This document shows positions 26,943-35,504 of a DNA stretch of 64,000 nt, one piece after another. The notes beneath the pieces are model-generated. The model ran no database searches, was not told the DNA's origin, and was given only the letters and a program-made list of their open reading frames with translations. The translations under genes were made by a program, and so were the position numbers. The stretch comes from Desulfobacteraceae bacterium (GTDB lineage Bacteria; Desulfobacterota; Desulfobacteria; Desulfobacterales; UBA5852): contig JABZFP010000030.1 in assembly GCA_014237395.1 (NCBI GenBank), forward strand, positions 620,001-684,000, read 5' to 3'. Every line of letters begins with the position of its first letter. Position 1 is the stretch's first letter.

Positions 26943-27037
26943 AAAAAAATCTAAGGGTTCAAGGGGGCAAGGATTCGAGGAATCAAGCGAACGGCTTCAA
27001 ATATCACTTCACTCGGCCCCTGTAATCCCTGAACCCT
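26943..27037 (-). terminator. Possible long-loop terminator after polA
   Basis: On the minus strand, just past the polA stop, AGGGTTCAGGG can pair with CCCTTGAACCCT about 60 bases later, and the second arm is followed by a run of seven T. The loop is long, so this is a weak call. Confidence 0.35.
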
Positions 27038-27043
27038 CTCGTT

Positions 27044-29722
27044 TTAATGTGCTTCATTCCAGTTGTCGCCGACCGCCAGGTTGACTTTTAGGGGTACGGC
27101 CAACTCCCAAATGCCCTCCATGGTGGTCTGCACCATGGCGCTGACGGCTTCGATTTCAGGCGGGGGGACTTCGAGGACGATTTCATCATGCACGGACAGC
27201 AGCATGACGGCGTGACGGGAGGCTTCCCGAAGCTGCCGGTCAACAGCGATCATGGCCAGTTTGATAAGATCGGCGGCCGTACCCTGGATCGGGGTATTGA
27301 CGGCGGTGCGCTCGGCAAACTGGCGGACGTTGTGGTTGCGGCTGTCGATATCGGGCAGCAGGCGGATGCGGCCCATCAGGGTGCTGGTCTGTTTGGTCTG
27401 GCGCGCCGTTTCAATGGTCTGATCGATGAACGCTTTGACCCCCGGATAGTGGTTGAAATAGTTGTCGATGTAGGTTTTCGCCATGGCCTGGCTGATTCCC
27501 AGATCTTGAGCGAGGCTGTAGGGGCCCATACCGTAGATAATGCCGAAATTGATGACCTTGGCATGGCGTCGCAGTTCGTCGCTGATCATTTCCTCGGACG
27601 TTTCAAATACCTCGCAGGCCGTTCGGGTATGGATGTCCTGGTCGCTGGCAAAAGCGCTGATCAGGGTGTCGTCCTGGGCATAATGGGCCAGGATGCGCAG
27701 CTCCACCTGGGAATAATCGGCCGCCAGCAGCTTCCATCCCGGGCGGGGGATAAACGCCTTGCGGATTTCACGGCCCTCCTCGGTTCGGATGGGGATATTC
27801 TGCAGGTTGGGATCCGAACTGCTCAAGCGTCCGGTGGCGGTGACGGACTGGTTGTAGGAGGTGTGGATACGGCGCGTCGTCGGATGCACCATCTCCATCA
27901 GGGCGTCCACATAGGTCGATTTGAGCTTGGCCAGGCCCCGGTGGCGCAGCACCAGGGCGGGCAGTTCGTGGTGTTCGGCCAGGGTGGTCAGAACCCCCAC
28001 ATCGGTGGAATAGCCGGTTTTTTTCTTGGTTTTTTTCTGGACCGGCAAAGCCAACTTCTCGAACAGAATCCGGCCCAGCTGCTGGGACGATTTGATGTTG
28101 AAGGGTTCCCCGGCCAGGGCGTGGATGCTGGTTTCAAGGGCCTCCAGCTGGGCGGCGAAGGATTTCGACAACTCCCGCAGGCGGTCCTGGTCGACTGTGA
28201 TGCCGGCCATTTCCATGCGCAGCAGTACGGGGACCAGCGGCATTTCCACGTTGTCGAAAAGATCCATCAGACCCAGCTCTTCCAGCTGGGGGCGCAGGGC
28301 CTCGTAAGCCATGAGGGTGATATCGGCGTCTTCGGCGGCGTAGGGAATGGCCTGCTCGACGGGAACCGCCTCGAAGCCGGCTTTTTTGCTCCCTTTGCCC
28401 ACCACTTCGGCGTAGGTGATGGTTTTATGTCCCAGGAAATCCATGGCGATCTGATCCAGGCTGTGGGACCGCTTGGACGGGTTCAAGAGATAGGAGGCCA
28501 CCATGGTGTCGAACCGAACCCCCTGGAGGTCGACCCCATGCCGGGACAGGACCATCCAGTCGTACTTGATGTTTTGTCCGATTTTAGCGATGGCGGGGTT
28601 TTCCAGGATCGGTTTCAGGGTCGCCAATACGTCGTTGCATGTCATCTGGGAGGGGGCGCCCAGGTAGCGGTGACCGCAGGGGATGTAGTAGGCTTCATGG
28701 GGGGCAATGGCAAAGGAAAGGCCCACGAGTTCCGCCCGCATCGGGTCCTGGGAGGTGGTTTCGGTGTCCAGCGCCACGCGTTCGGCCCGGGCCAGTTGGG
28801 CCACCAGTTGCGCCAGGGCCTCGGTATCCATGATGCCGTGGTAGTGCTTGGCGGGGCCTTCCGTCGGTGCGGTGAAACGTTGTTGCAGCTGGCGAAACTC
28901 ATATGTCTGGCATATCGCGGCCAGTTTCGCCTCGTCCGGGGCCGACGCGCGATATACTTCGGGATCGAAGGCAATGGGGGCTTCGGTGCAGATGGTGACC
29001 AGGTCGCGGCTTAAGAGGGCCTGGTCCTTGAAAGCGAGCAGATTCTCCTTCTGCTTAGCACCTTTGATCTCCTCGATGTGCGCGTAAACGCCTTCCAGGC
29101 TATGATAGGATTGGATCAGCTTGAGGGCCGTCTTGGGGCCGATGCCCGGAACCCCGGGCACGTTGTCGGCGGTGTCCCCGGAAAGGCCCATGACATCGAT
29201 CATTTGGGGCGGTGAGACACCGTTGGTCGCCGTAATATCCCGCATCCCGATGTCTTTGTCTTTCATGGGGTCCCAGATGGTGATGCGTTCCGTGAGCAAC
29301 TGCACGAAATCCTTGTCGCCCGTCACGATCGTGACGTCGAATCCTGCCGCGGCGGCCTGGCGTGCCGTGGTGCCGATCAGGTCGTCGGCCTCGTAGCCGC
29401 CCATTTCGATGACCGGAATCCGGAAGGCTTCCGTGACCGCTTTGACCGGGGGAATCTGCATGGCCAGATCATCCGGCATGGGGGGACGGTTGGCCTTGTA
29501 ATCGGCGTATACCGCATGCCTGAAGGTGGGGCCTTTGGCATCGAAAAACATGCCCACGTAAGGGGGCGTCCGTTCTTCCATCAGTTTCAGCAGCATCCGC
29601 GTGAACCCGAAAATAGCGTTGGTGGGAAAGCCGGTGGCATTGGATAGGCTGCGAATGGCATGATAGGCGCGGTAGAGATAGGCGCTGCCGTCAATCAGGT
29701 AGAGCTGTTTTTGGGTATCCAT
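27044..29722 (-). CDS. polA: DNA polymerase I
   Basis: An 892-residue family A polymerase for Okazaki-fragment maturation and repair. The 5' nuclease domain (YLIDGSAYLYRAYHA, ANRPPMPDDL, VTGDKDFVQLL, GVPGIGPKTALKLI) is followed by a 3'-5' exonuclease domain with preserved acidic residues (VALDTETTSQDP, NIKYDWMVL, YAAEDADIT), so proofreading should be active. The polymerase domain carries LLAADYSQVELRILAH (motif A), RRHAKVINFGIIYGMGPYSLA (O-helix) and LLSVHDEIVLEVP (motif C). Length is normal and no intein is present. AAGG precedes the start. Confidence 0.97.
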   Translation of the reverse strand: MDTQKQLYLIDGSAYLYRAYHAIRSLSNATGFPTNAIFGFTRMLLKLMEERTPPYVGMFFDAKGPTFRHAVYADYKANRPPMPDDLAMQIPPVKAVTEAFRIPVIEMGGYEADDLIGTTARQAAAAGFDVTIVTGDKDFVQLLTERITIWDPMKDKDIGMRDITATNGVSPPQMIDVMGLSGDTADNVPGVPGIGPKTALKLIQSYHSLEGVYAHIEEIKGAKQKENLLAFKDQALLSRDLVTICTEAPIAFDPEVYRASAPDEAKLAAICQTYEFRQLQQRFTAPTEGPAKHYHGIMDTEALAQLVAQLARAERVALDTETTSQDPMRAELVGLSFAIAPHEAYYIPCGHRYLGAPSQMTCNDVLATLKPILENPAIAKIGQNIKYDWMVLSRHGVDLQGVRFDTMVASYLLNPSKRSHSLDQIAMDFLGHKTITYAEVVGKGSKKAGFEAVPVEQAIPYAAEDADITLMAYEALRPQLEELGLMDLFDNVEMPLVPVLLRMEMAGITVDQDRLRELSKSFAAQLEALETSIHALAGEPFNIKSSQQLGRILFEKLALPVQKKTKKKTGYSTDVGVLTTLAEHHELPALVLRHRGLAKLKSTYVDALMEMVHPTTRRIHTSYNQSVTATGRLSSSDPNLQNIPIRTEEGREIRKAFIPRPGWKLLAADYSQVELRILAHYAQDDTLISAFASDQDIHTRTACEVFETSEEMISDELRRHAKVINFGIIYGMGPYSLAQDLGISQAMAKTYIDNYFNHYPGVKAFIDQTIETARQTKQTSTLMGRIRLLPDIDSRNHNVRQFAERTAVNTPIQGTAADLIKLAMIAVDRQLREASRHAVMLLSVHDEIVLEVPPPEIEAVSAMVQTTMEGIWELAVPLKVNLAVGDNWNEAH

Positions 29723-29787
29723 GGGATTGGACCTTCTTGTGAATGGCGACCAGGTGGCACGAACGGTTGCTGTAAAAACCGTCCATG

Positions 29788-29816
29788 TTGACTTGCGGTT
29801 TGAACTGCCTTAAACT
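29788..29816 (+). promoter_or_regulatory. Sigma70-like promoter for the small zinc-ribbon gene
   Basis: TTGACT and TAAACT stand 17 bases apart, close to consensus, about 100 bases before the small zinc-ribbon protein gene and divergent from polA. Confidence 0.45.
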
Positions 29817-29919
29817 CCCGCGTTCGGCTGATGCGGGAGAGGGCATATCATTTTCTCCCTCAAACAACAAGCATGGCGGCAGGCATCGCGCCTGCCGGCT
29901 CCGACGCGAAGATATCGGA

Positions 29920-30144
29920 ATGACATCACCGACCCACCCGCCCTACCGTCGTCGCCGGCGTCGCCCGGCCTTGACCGACTGTCATTGCTGCCAGGCGGTG
30001 GTCCCATTCTGCTGGACCTGCCGCCAATGCGGTTTCGCCATGTGCCAGGCGTGTATGGATGAGAATTTCTGGGGGCTTTCGTGCAACGGCATTACCTGGG
30101 TGTGTCCGGACTGCGGTGCGTCCAACGGCTACGGCAACCAATGA
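29920..30144 (+). CDS. Small cysteine-rich zinc-ribbon protein
   Basis: A 74-residue protein with an arginine-rich start (PPYRRRRRRPALTDCHCC) and nine or more cysteines in zinc-knuckle spacing: CHCC, CWTCRQCGFAMCQACM, and CPDCG near the end. The pattern suggests at least two zinc sites. The family is not one I can name. A well-formed sigma70-like promoter lies upstream, and the stop codon is immediately followed by a dispersed repeat. The ribosome site is weak, so a start further upstream in the same frame is possible. Confidence 0.6.
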   Translation: MTSPTHPPYRRRRRRPALTDCHCCQAVVPFCWTCRQCGFAMCQACMDENFWGLSCNGITWVCPDCGASNGYGNQ

Positions 30145-30146
30145 CG

Positions 30147-30271
30147 AAGTGGATTCGTCAGACAGCCGATATCGGCGTTGTGCGGCAGTCTTCGTCAGTG
30201 CGGCGTACTGATGTACGCCTCCTTCCTCGGACTTTGCACGCCTTGATATCGACAGCCTGACGAATCCACTT
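30147..30271 (+). repeat. Dispersed hairpin repeat with 27-bp inverted arms (copy A)
   Basis: The arms AAGTGGATTCGTCAG...GATATC and GATATCGACAGCCTGACG...CACTT pair almost perfectly over 27 bases. The core is the best-preserved in the window: TATCGGCGTTGTGCGGCAG, TGCGGCGTACTGATGTACGC and TTTGCACGCCTTGATATCG. It begins three bases after a stop codon. Confidence 0.8.
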
Positions 30272-30276
30272 AATAT

Positions 30277-30365
30277 CAATTATGTGCTTCGGCTTTCGTC
30301 GCTGCGGCGTACTTGATGTACGCCTCCCTCCTCAAGCCTCGCACGCCTTGCTCTCGGGCGTTTGA
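30277..30365 (+). repeat. Core-only copy of the dispersed repeat (copy B)
   Basis: CTGCGGCGTACTTGATGTACGCC followed by TCCCTCCTCAAGCCTCGCACGCCTTGCTCTCG matches the right two-thirds of the repeat core. No paired arms are visible. It is one of three copies in the 450-base gene-free stretch between the zinc-ribbon and HAD genes, a gap that otherwise holds nothing I recognise. Confidence 0.6.
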
Positions 30366-30406
30366 CGCATCGGTCTGCAATCGTTTTTTTAACGTTCGAT
30401 CCGCCA

Positions 30407-30510
30407 ACCTCAGATAAATATCGGCGTTGTGCGGCAGTCTTCGTCAGTGCGGCGTGCTGATGTACGCCTCCCGCCTCGGAACACGCAAGCCTTGATCTCG
30501 AAGCTTTTAC
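30407..30510 (+). repeat. Dispersed repeat, well-preserved core (copy C)
   Basis: The first about 50 bases of the core (ATATCGGCGTTGTGCGGCAG onward) are nearly identical to copy A, 240 bases away, while outside the core the sequence differs and arms are not clearly paired. This near-identity over the core only, with different flanks, marks the core as the conserved unit. Confidence 0.7.
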
Positions 30511-30598
30511 GAGACCGCTCAAACAATGAAAAATAAAAAAACAGGCCAAGGGTATCGGAATCTTTATGGTTCGTTGCCGGACAAGGGCAGAATAAAGA

Positions 30599-31240
30599 TC
30601 AGCCTCGGGCCGGGCCGGCGCTGCCCAGCAGGCCGTTGATTTCATCCAGGCTGTCGATGTGACGCCAGGCCTGCAATGCGCGGTTGCGATAGGCCACCAG
30701 CGGGATGCCGGCGGCGTCGGCCGCCATTTCGTCCACCTCTGAATCGCCGATATAAATGGTTTCGGCCGGGTTGAGTTGTAAGGTGGTCAATACGTGGTTC
30801 AGGATGTCGGGCGCCGGTTTGGGCGCCGGGACATCCGAGGCGGTGACCACCAGGTCGAAACCGCTGACCAGGCCATGAACCTCCATGACCGCGTCCATGG
30901 TGTCCGAACGATTGGTGCCGACGGCGGTTTTGATCCGGGGCCGCAGCTGCCGCAGCAGGGGTTTTAAATGGGGCTCCAGGGTCATCATGGGGATGAAGTC
31001 CCGGTATCCCATCTCATGGCGATAGGCGCGTGCGGTTTCCAGCTGGTCGGCGTCCTCGAAAAGATAGCGCAGGGCATTGTCCACCGTGTGCATGTGGCAG
31101 TAAGCAAATTGCTCCGGGGTCAATCGCGGCCGATCCAAATGTTTTAGAATGCGGTTGTAGTAGGCGCTGTTGGCCGCCGTTGTATCGAACATGACCCCGT
31201 CGCAATCGAAGATGACCGCTTTGATCGGATCGGGGGTCAT
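30599..31240 (-). CDS. HAD-superfamily phosphatase (Gph/PGMB-like)
   Basis: A 213-residue hydrolase with all four HAD motifs: AVIFDCDGVMFDTT (nucleophile Asp), VGTNRS (motif II), the Lys in PAPKPAPD (motif III) and YIGDSEVDEMAADAAG (motif IV). The alpha-helical C1 cap places it with phosphoglycolate phosphatase and beta-phosphoglucomutase relatives; the substrate is unknown. Its ATG overlaps the stop codon of the DUF1573 gene (ATGA), so the two are translationally coupled. Confidence 0.88.
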   Translation of the reverse strand: MTPDPIKAVIFDCDGVMFDTTAANSAYYNRILKHLDRPRLTPEQFAYCHMHTVDNALRYLFEDADQLETARAYRHEMGYRDFIPMMTLEPHLKPLLRQLRPRIKTAVGTNRSDTMDAVMEVHGLVSGFDLVVTASDVPAPKPAPDILNHVLTTLQLNPAETIYIGDSEVDEMAADAAGIPLVAYRNRALQAWRHIDSLDEINGLLGSAGPARG

Positions 31241-32025
31241 GGCTGCGCTGGTTCCGGTTTCGGGCCCGTGGCGATGGTGCCGTAGACATGGATGGGGATT
31301 TTGGGTTTTAACGGATTGTCGGTCGATAGAAACAAGGTATCGTAATATTTCCCCGGGGAGGTCTTGGTGTTTTCCACGGTAACGACATAGGACTTGCCCT
31401 CCGGGGTTTCCTGCTCTTTCATTTCGTACTGGATGTTTACGCCGTTTTTCGCGCTGACCTCGGTTACCTTGAAGGGGTAGCTGGCGCGCGGTTTCACGAC
31501 CAGTTCCTGGCGCATGGGCTGTCCAATGTAGCCCCGCAGGATGATGCGTTCGGGGTGGATATCGGCAAAGACTTCCACCGAACCCGCGACCGTCAATAGC
31601 AGCCGCGGGCGCTTGGGGTCGTTGGAAACGACCGTGACGGTTTTTTTCATGTTATGGCCGCCATAGCCATTGGTATAGATTTTGATTCGAATCTGTCCCT
31701 CGCCGCCGGCGGGGATCTGTCTCGGAAACGAGACGGCGGTGCACCCTCAGCCGGTCTGTACTTTTTCGATGGCCAGCTCGCCGGTCCCGCGATTGTAGAC
31801 GCGGAAGTCGTGAACGACCTCGGTGCCGTCAACTACGGCATCGAAGGTGTAGAGCGGTTCGGGGATCATGATATTGGGGGGGGCGGCCTGGTCGGTGGTG
31901 TTCGTTTCGCCGTCGCTGGTCTGGGTTTTCGTCACATCAATGGTATCGGCCACAAGGGGCGATGCGATTTGCAATGACAACAGAATAAGCGTGATGAACA
32001 GTATCAACCGGATCGAGCGATTCAT
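31237..32025 (-). CDS. DUF1573 secreted protein with an in-frame UGA, probable selenoprotein
   Basis: If the in-frame TGA at 31747-31749 is read as selenocysteine, this is a 262-residue protein in one uninterrupted frame. It has a signal peptide (RLILFITLILLSLQIASPLVA), then a DUF1573/Ig-like domain: PEPLYTFDAVVDGTEVVHDF, NRGTGELAIEKVQTG, the UGA as residue 93, GCTAVSFPRQIPAGGEGQI, and VTVVSNDPKRPRLLLTVAGSVEV. The family normally has Cys-Gly-Cys-Thr at this point, so UGA replaces exactly the first conserved Cys (U-G-C-T). A hairpin of bacterial SECIS type follows. A second beta domain ends the protein. Its stop overlaps the HAD gene start. If Sec insertion fails, only a 92-residue fragment would be made. 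The alternative, a plain nonsense mutation, is less likely given the exact position and intact downstream half. Confidence 0.75.
31711..31749 (-). promoter_or_regulatory. Candidate bacterial SECIS element
   Basis: Right after the UGA codon, GUCUCG and CGAGAC form a perfect six-pair stem closing a UUUC loop; with the top pair open the loop is GUUUCC, starting with GU as in known bacterial SECIS apical loops. The loop G is about 18 bases past the UGA, inside the usual 16-37 base window. GGG just after the UGA can pair with CCC beyond the stem to extend the structure. Confidence 0.6.
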
Positions 32026-32255
32026 GATAGTTCCATTCTCCTTGGTCGACAGGTTCGGCCACCCCGGGATCGTCTTCCGTGTGTCGGCCCGGGGAGGGAC
32101 CGATATCTGGTTTTACGCGATGCCTAACAGTTGCGATTTTCAGACGTATGCCTTCCCCGTTTCCCGGGATGCGACCGTACCCTCCAACATCCGACATTTG
32201 CAGCGTCTGTCAAGGCCATCGGGCACATTGGCATTCATTCTCCAAAAGACTTAAA

Positions 32256-34697
32256 TTACATCATAAAAAGGGGATCGACGTCAACGATTACCTTGACGGA
32301 AGCCGCCCCCTGGGAAGGCCCCATTGCCTGCAGCAGGTGCCGCGCGAAACGGTTCAGGGCCGAAGACTGGGGCCCCTTGACCAGCAGTTGCCAGCGGAAT
32401 CGGCCGGCGACCTGGTGCAGGGCCGCCTCCACCGGACCCAGAATGGCGATTTGGCGATAGCGGGCAGCATCGCTTTGCAGGAGGGCGCGGCCGGTGGCGC
32501 CTAAATTTTCAGCGGTTTCCCGAACCACGCCCCGGTTTTTGCCGGTTATCAGAAACTGGATCATGCGGCTGTAGGGAGGATAGCCCAGTTCGTTGCGGGA
32601 TTGGATTTCCCGGTCATAGAAGGCCTGGAAATTTTGTTGTCGAGCGGCAGTGATGGTGAAATGGTCCGGGGTGTAGGTCTGCAAGATGACGCGTCCGGGC
32701 CGTTCACCGCGCCCTGCGCGTCCGGCCACCTGGGCCAGGAGTTGAAAAGTGCGTTCACTCGACCGGAAATCGGGAAAATTGAGGGCGCTGTCGGCACAGA
32801 CGATGCCGACCAGAGTGATGTTGGGGAAGTCATGACCCTTGGCCACCATCTGGGTACCGATGAGGATGTCGATCGTCCCCTGCTGAAGGTCTTTCAGAAT
32901 CCTCAGCAGGCTGCCTTTGCGGCGGGTGGTGTCGTGGTCCATGCGGGCTGTGCGGGCCTTGGGGAAAAACTGGGCCATGGCCTCCGCCAGCTTTTCGGTC
33001 CCCAATCCAAAGTGCCAGAGTTTGGTCGAACCACAGGATGTGCAGGCCTGGTTCGCGGCCTGACTGTGGCCGCAATAGTGGCAGCGGTAGGCATTCGCGC
33101 CACGATGGTAGGTGAGCGTAATACTGCAATTGCGGCATCGCACCGGAGTGCCGCAAGCGGCGCAGTGGGGGTAATTGGCATACCCTCTGCGATTCAGAAA
33201 AAGAAGGGCCTGTTCGCCTTTTTCAAGGGTCTGTCGAATGGCCGTCAACAGTTCCGGCGTGAGATGTTTTCCCAGGCCGCGCTCTTGGCGCACGGGGGCG
33301 AGATCCACGATTTCAACTTCCGGCAGCGGCTGGGGGGTCACCCGCTGCATCATGCGGACGTGGGTGAAACGGCCGCTGCGCGCGTTGTGATAGGCCTGGA
33401 CCGAGGGGGTGGCCGACCCCAGCAGCACCGGGCAACTGTTTTGTTTGGCCCGCACGACGGCAAGATCGCGGGCATTGTAGCGTAGATTGTTGTCCTGTTT
33501 GTAGGAAGGATCGTGCTCCTCATCCACCACGATAAGGCCGATATGCCGCAAGGGCGCAAAGATGGCTGAGCGCGCCCCGATCACGATGGCGGCTTCCTGT
33601 CGAAGGATGCGCATCCACTGGTCCAGCCGTTCGCCGGCCGAGAGGCCACTGTGAAGGACGGCAATCTTGTCGCCGAAACGAGCCCGGAACCGTCGCTCCA
33701 TTTGCGAAATAAGGGCAATTTCGGGAACCAGGACAAGGGCGGTCTTCTGCCGGGCGACGGTGTCGGCCACCATGTTCAGGTAAACCTCAGTTTTACCGCT
33801 GCCCGTCACCCCTTCCAACAGGATCGGCGCAAAGCCCTTTTCCCGGGCCTGATGAATGTCCATCAGGGCCTGCTGCTGTTCCGGCGTCAACTCCGGGGGA
33901 TGATCTGGTAGAATCGGTTCGCCGAAGGGGTCCCGATAGGCCTCGCTTTCGTGCACCGTTACAAAACCCCGGGCCGCCATGCCACGGACGATCGACGCGG
34001 CATTGGGCAAGACCTTGCGGAGTTGTTGGAGGGGCGCTTCGCCGTTTTGGGAAAGGGCGTCCAGGACGGTTTGCCGCTGGGGGGTAACGCGCTCTCCGGG
34101 GATATCCGGGCGCACGAGACGCACCCATTTTTGCCGCTTGGGCCGTGTCCGGCCGCCCCGCAGTGTTTTTTTGCGGCTTACCCAGCCGCATTGTTCCATG
34201 GCATTCAGCAGGCGGCCCGGCACCGGGCGATCGAGATGGGTATTCAGCTCCTTGAGCCGGCAGGCGCCGTTTTTGAGGCAGTCTAATACGGCTTGTTCCA
34301 CGTCGGTGAGAACGGTTTCATCCGGCAACTGACAGGCCGCCTCGGTTATCGCGTACTGGTTGAACTCATAAAGATTGAGACCGCCGGGCAGCGCCCCCCG
34401 GATGACTTCGCCCAAGGGATAGATATAGTAATCGGCGATCCAGCGGAAAAAGGGAATCATGTCCTCCGTAAACAAGGATTCCGTATCCAGAACATCCAGG
34501 ATGGTTTTTAATTCGGTCGAGGGGGATGCCAGTGCCGGACCCAGTACATAGCCGGTGACACGGCGTGGACCGAAAGGCACCAGAACCCGGCGGCCCGGAA
34601 CGGTCGACGGGAGAAGGTCGGGAGGCGCCAGGTAGGTGAAGGTTCCCCACACCGGCAGGGCAATGGCAATGTCAAGATGTGTCGCTGGTGATGGCAT
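32256..34697 (-). CDS. priA: Primosomal protein N' (replication-restart helicase PriA)
   Basis: PriA recognises stalled forks and reloads the replisome. The 813-residue product has the N-terminal DNA-binding domain (LDIAIALPVWGTFTYLAP), Walker A GVTGSGKTEVYL, Walker B VVDEEHDPSYKQ, motif III LLGSATPS, the zinc-binding insert (HCAACG, CRNC, CHYCGHS, CTSCGS) and helicase motifs IGTQMVAKGHDFPNITLVGI and QVAGRAGRGERPG. The ATG at MPSPATHLDIA fits the family N-terminus; longer upstream readings are unsupported. Length is slightly above the E. coli enzyme, as common in this group. Confidence 0.95.
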   Translation of the reverse strand: MPSPATHLDIAIALPVWGTFTYLAPPDLLPSTVPGRRVLVPFGPRRVTGYVLGPALASPSTELKTILDVLDTESLFTEDMIPFFRWIADYYIYPLGEVIRGALPGGLNLYEFNQYAITEAACQLPDETVLTDVEQAVLDCLKNGACRLKELNTHLDRPVPGRLLNAMEQCGWVSRKKTLRGGRTRPKRQKWVRLVRPDIPGERVTPQRQTVLDALSQNGEAPLQQLRKVLPNAASIVRGMAARGFVTVHESEAYRDPFGEPILPDHPPELTPEQQQALMDIHQAREKGFAPILLEGVTGSGKTEVYLNMVADTVARQKTALVLVPEIALISQMERRFRARFGDKIAVLHSGLSAGERLDQWMRILRQEAAIVIGARSAIFAPLRHIGLIVVDEEHDPSYKQDNNLRYNARDLAVVRAKQNSCPVLLGSATPSVQAYHNARSGRFTHVRMMQRVTPQPLPEVEIVDLAPVRQERGLGKHLTPELLTAIRQTLEKGEQALLFLNRRGYANYPHCAACGTPVRCRNCSITLTYHRGANAYRCHYCGHSQAANQACTSCGSTKLWHFGLGTEKLAEAMAQFFPKARTARMDHDTTRRKGSLLRILKDLQQGTIDILIGTQMVAKGHDFPNITLVGIVCADSALNFPDFRSSERTFQLLAQVAGRAGRGERPGRVILQTYTPDHFTITAARQQNFQAFYDREIQSRNELGYPPYSRMIQFLITGKNRGVVRETAENLGATGRALLQSDAARYRQIAILGPVEAALHQVAGRFRWQLLVKGPQSSALNRFARHLLQAMGPSQGAASVKVIVDVDPLFMM

Positions 34698-34770
34698 ATC
34701 GTTGGATTCTAACCGATCTTGCGATGGCAGAAAATAGTAACAACCCCCTGGGAATACAAATGTTTTTTCC

Positions 34771-34799
34771 TTGACAGGCGGGAGTTCATTTTCTACCCT
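34771..34799 (+). promoter_or_regulatory. Sigma70-like promoter upstream of the small membrane gene
   Basis: TTGACA and TACCCT are 17 bases apart. They lie in the 323-base gap between the divergent priA and small membrane-protein genes, in which I see no other gene. The -10 box is weak, and the distance to the start codon (about 220 bases) implies a long leader. Confidence 0.4.
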
Positions 34800-35020
34800 T
34801 AAAAGGCTAAAGCAATAGAGGTTCGAGGCCTTGCCACGTTCCATCGCGTTGGATGGAACCGCACTATAGGCAGGACCCGGGCCGTATTCAAGCGCTTATT
34901 GCGTATCTGGACGGATGCCGGGGCCGCTCCGCATCGGACGCCGGCGTGTTGGGACCATCTGGTTGATGTTCCGGCTGTTTCAACCGATGGGTTTTCTCAC
35001 CCTTGTTAAGGAGACTTACC

Positions 35021-35329
35021 ATGCGAAAGTTAATAACGTATACGGTGGTTATGGTGCTCGGTCTGTCCATTGCCCTGGGGCCGCTGCCGGCACTGGCCAT
35101 GCAGGACACCGATGTGTTCGTCTATCGAAACGCACCCAGTGGTGAAGCCATGATCGGGGACGCCCTGATCGTTCGCCCGGTATCCCTGGTCTGCCTGGGG
35201 GTTTCCAGCCTTGTTTTTCTCATTGGATGGCCGTTTGCCGCGGCGGGCGGAAACGAGGATGAGGCCAAACAAGCCCTTCTGAAGGACCCCGTCCAGTATA
35301 CCTTCAAACGCCCATTAGGTGATTTCTGA
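35021..35329 (+). CDS. Small exported membrane protein ending in YTFKRPLGDF
   Basis: A 102-residue protein with a signal peptide (KLITYTVVMVLGLSIALGPLPALA) and one more hydrophobic helix (LIVRPVSLVCLGVSSLVFLIGWPFAAAGG), ending KDPVQYTFKRPLGDF. A small family with this RP-helix-YTF-RPLG layout occurs widely in proteobacteria, sometimes mislabelled as transporter; its function is unknown. AAGGAG eight bases upstream fixes the start. A strong Rho-independent terminator lies about 110 bases after the stop. Confidence 0.75.
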   Translation: MRKLITYTVVMVLGLSIALGPLPALAMQDTDVFVYRNAPSGEAMIGDALIVRPVSLVCLGVSSLVFLIGWPFAAAGGNEDEAKQALLKDPVQYTFKRPLGDF

Positions 35330-35340
35330 TTCATACGCGG

Positions 35341-35436
35341 CGATCAATGGGGGGGGCGGGCTTGAACCGCCGTCACCGCCATTGATCGGGGTGACGGCAC
35401 CAGTTTTCGACTGACAAAACACCTGCTTTGTGGTAC
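35341..35436 (+). promoter_or_regulatory. Structured leader before upp-uraA (candidate switch)
   Basis: Two pairings here exclude each other or form a pseudoknot. Pairing 1 is a perfect 10-base inverted repeat, CGATCAATGG with CCATTGATCG, enclosing GGCGG-GCTTGAA-CCGCC. Pairing 2 is GCCGTCACC with GGTGACGGC (nine bases), whose loop contains the right arm of pairing 1. Small CAGT/ACTG and ACAAA/TTTGT hairpins follow, then the terminator. This layout fits attenuation of upp, but no known riboswitch consensus was recognised. Confidence 0.45.
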
Positions 35437-35440
35437 TGCT

Positions 35441-35470
35441 AACCGGCTCTTTTTTAAGGGCCGGTTTTTT
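35441..35470 (+). terminator. Rho-independent terminator before upp
   Basis: AACCGGCTCTT and AAGGGCCGGTT form an eleven-pair stem (one G-U) around TTTT and are followed by a T-run. It lies after the small membrane gene and 25 bases before the upp ribosome site, so it either ends the former or attenuates the latter. Confidence 0.75.
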
Positions 35471-35504
35471 AATGGAATAACGGAATTCAAAAAAGGAGGA
35501 CGCC

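Noticed and set aside
35341..35375. tRNA T-arm-like sequence on the minus strand (GGCGG-TTCAAGC-CCGCC), next to a long-variable-arm-like hairpin
   Set aside because: No matching acceptor stem or seven-base anticodon loop can be built upstream on that strand, so it is neither tRNA, tRNA-Sec nor tmRNA. The pairings are better explained as leader structure.
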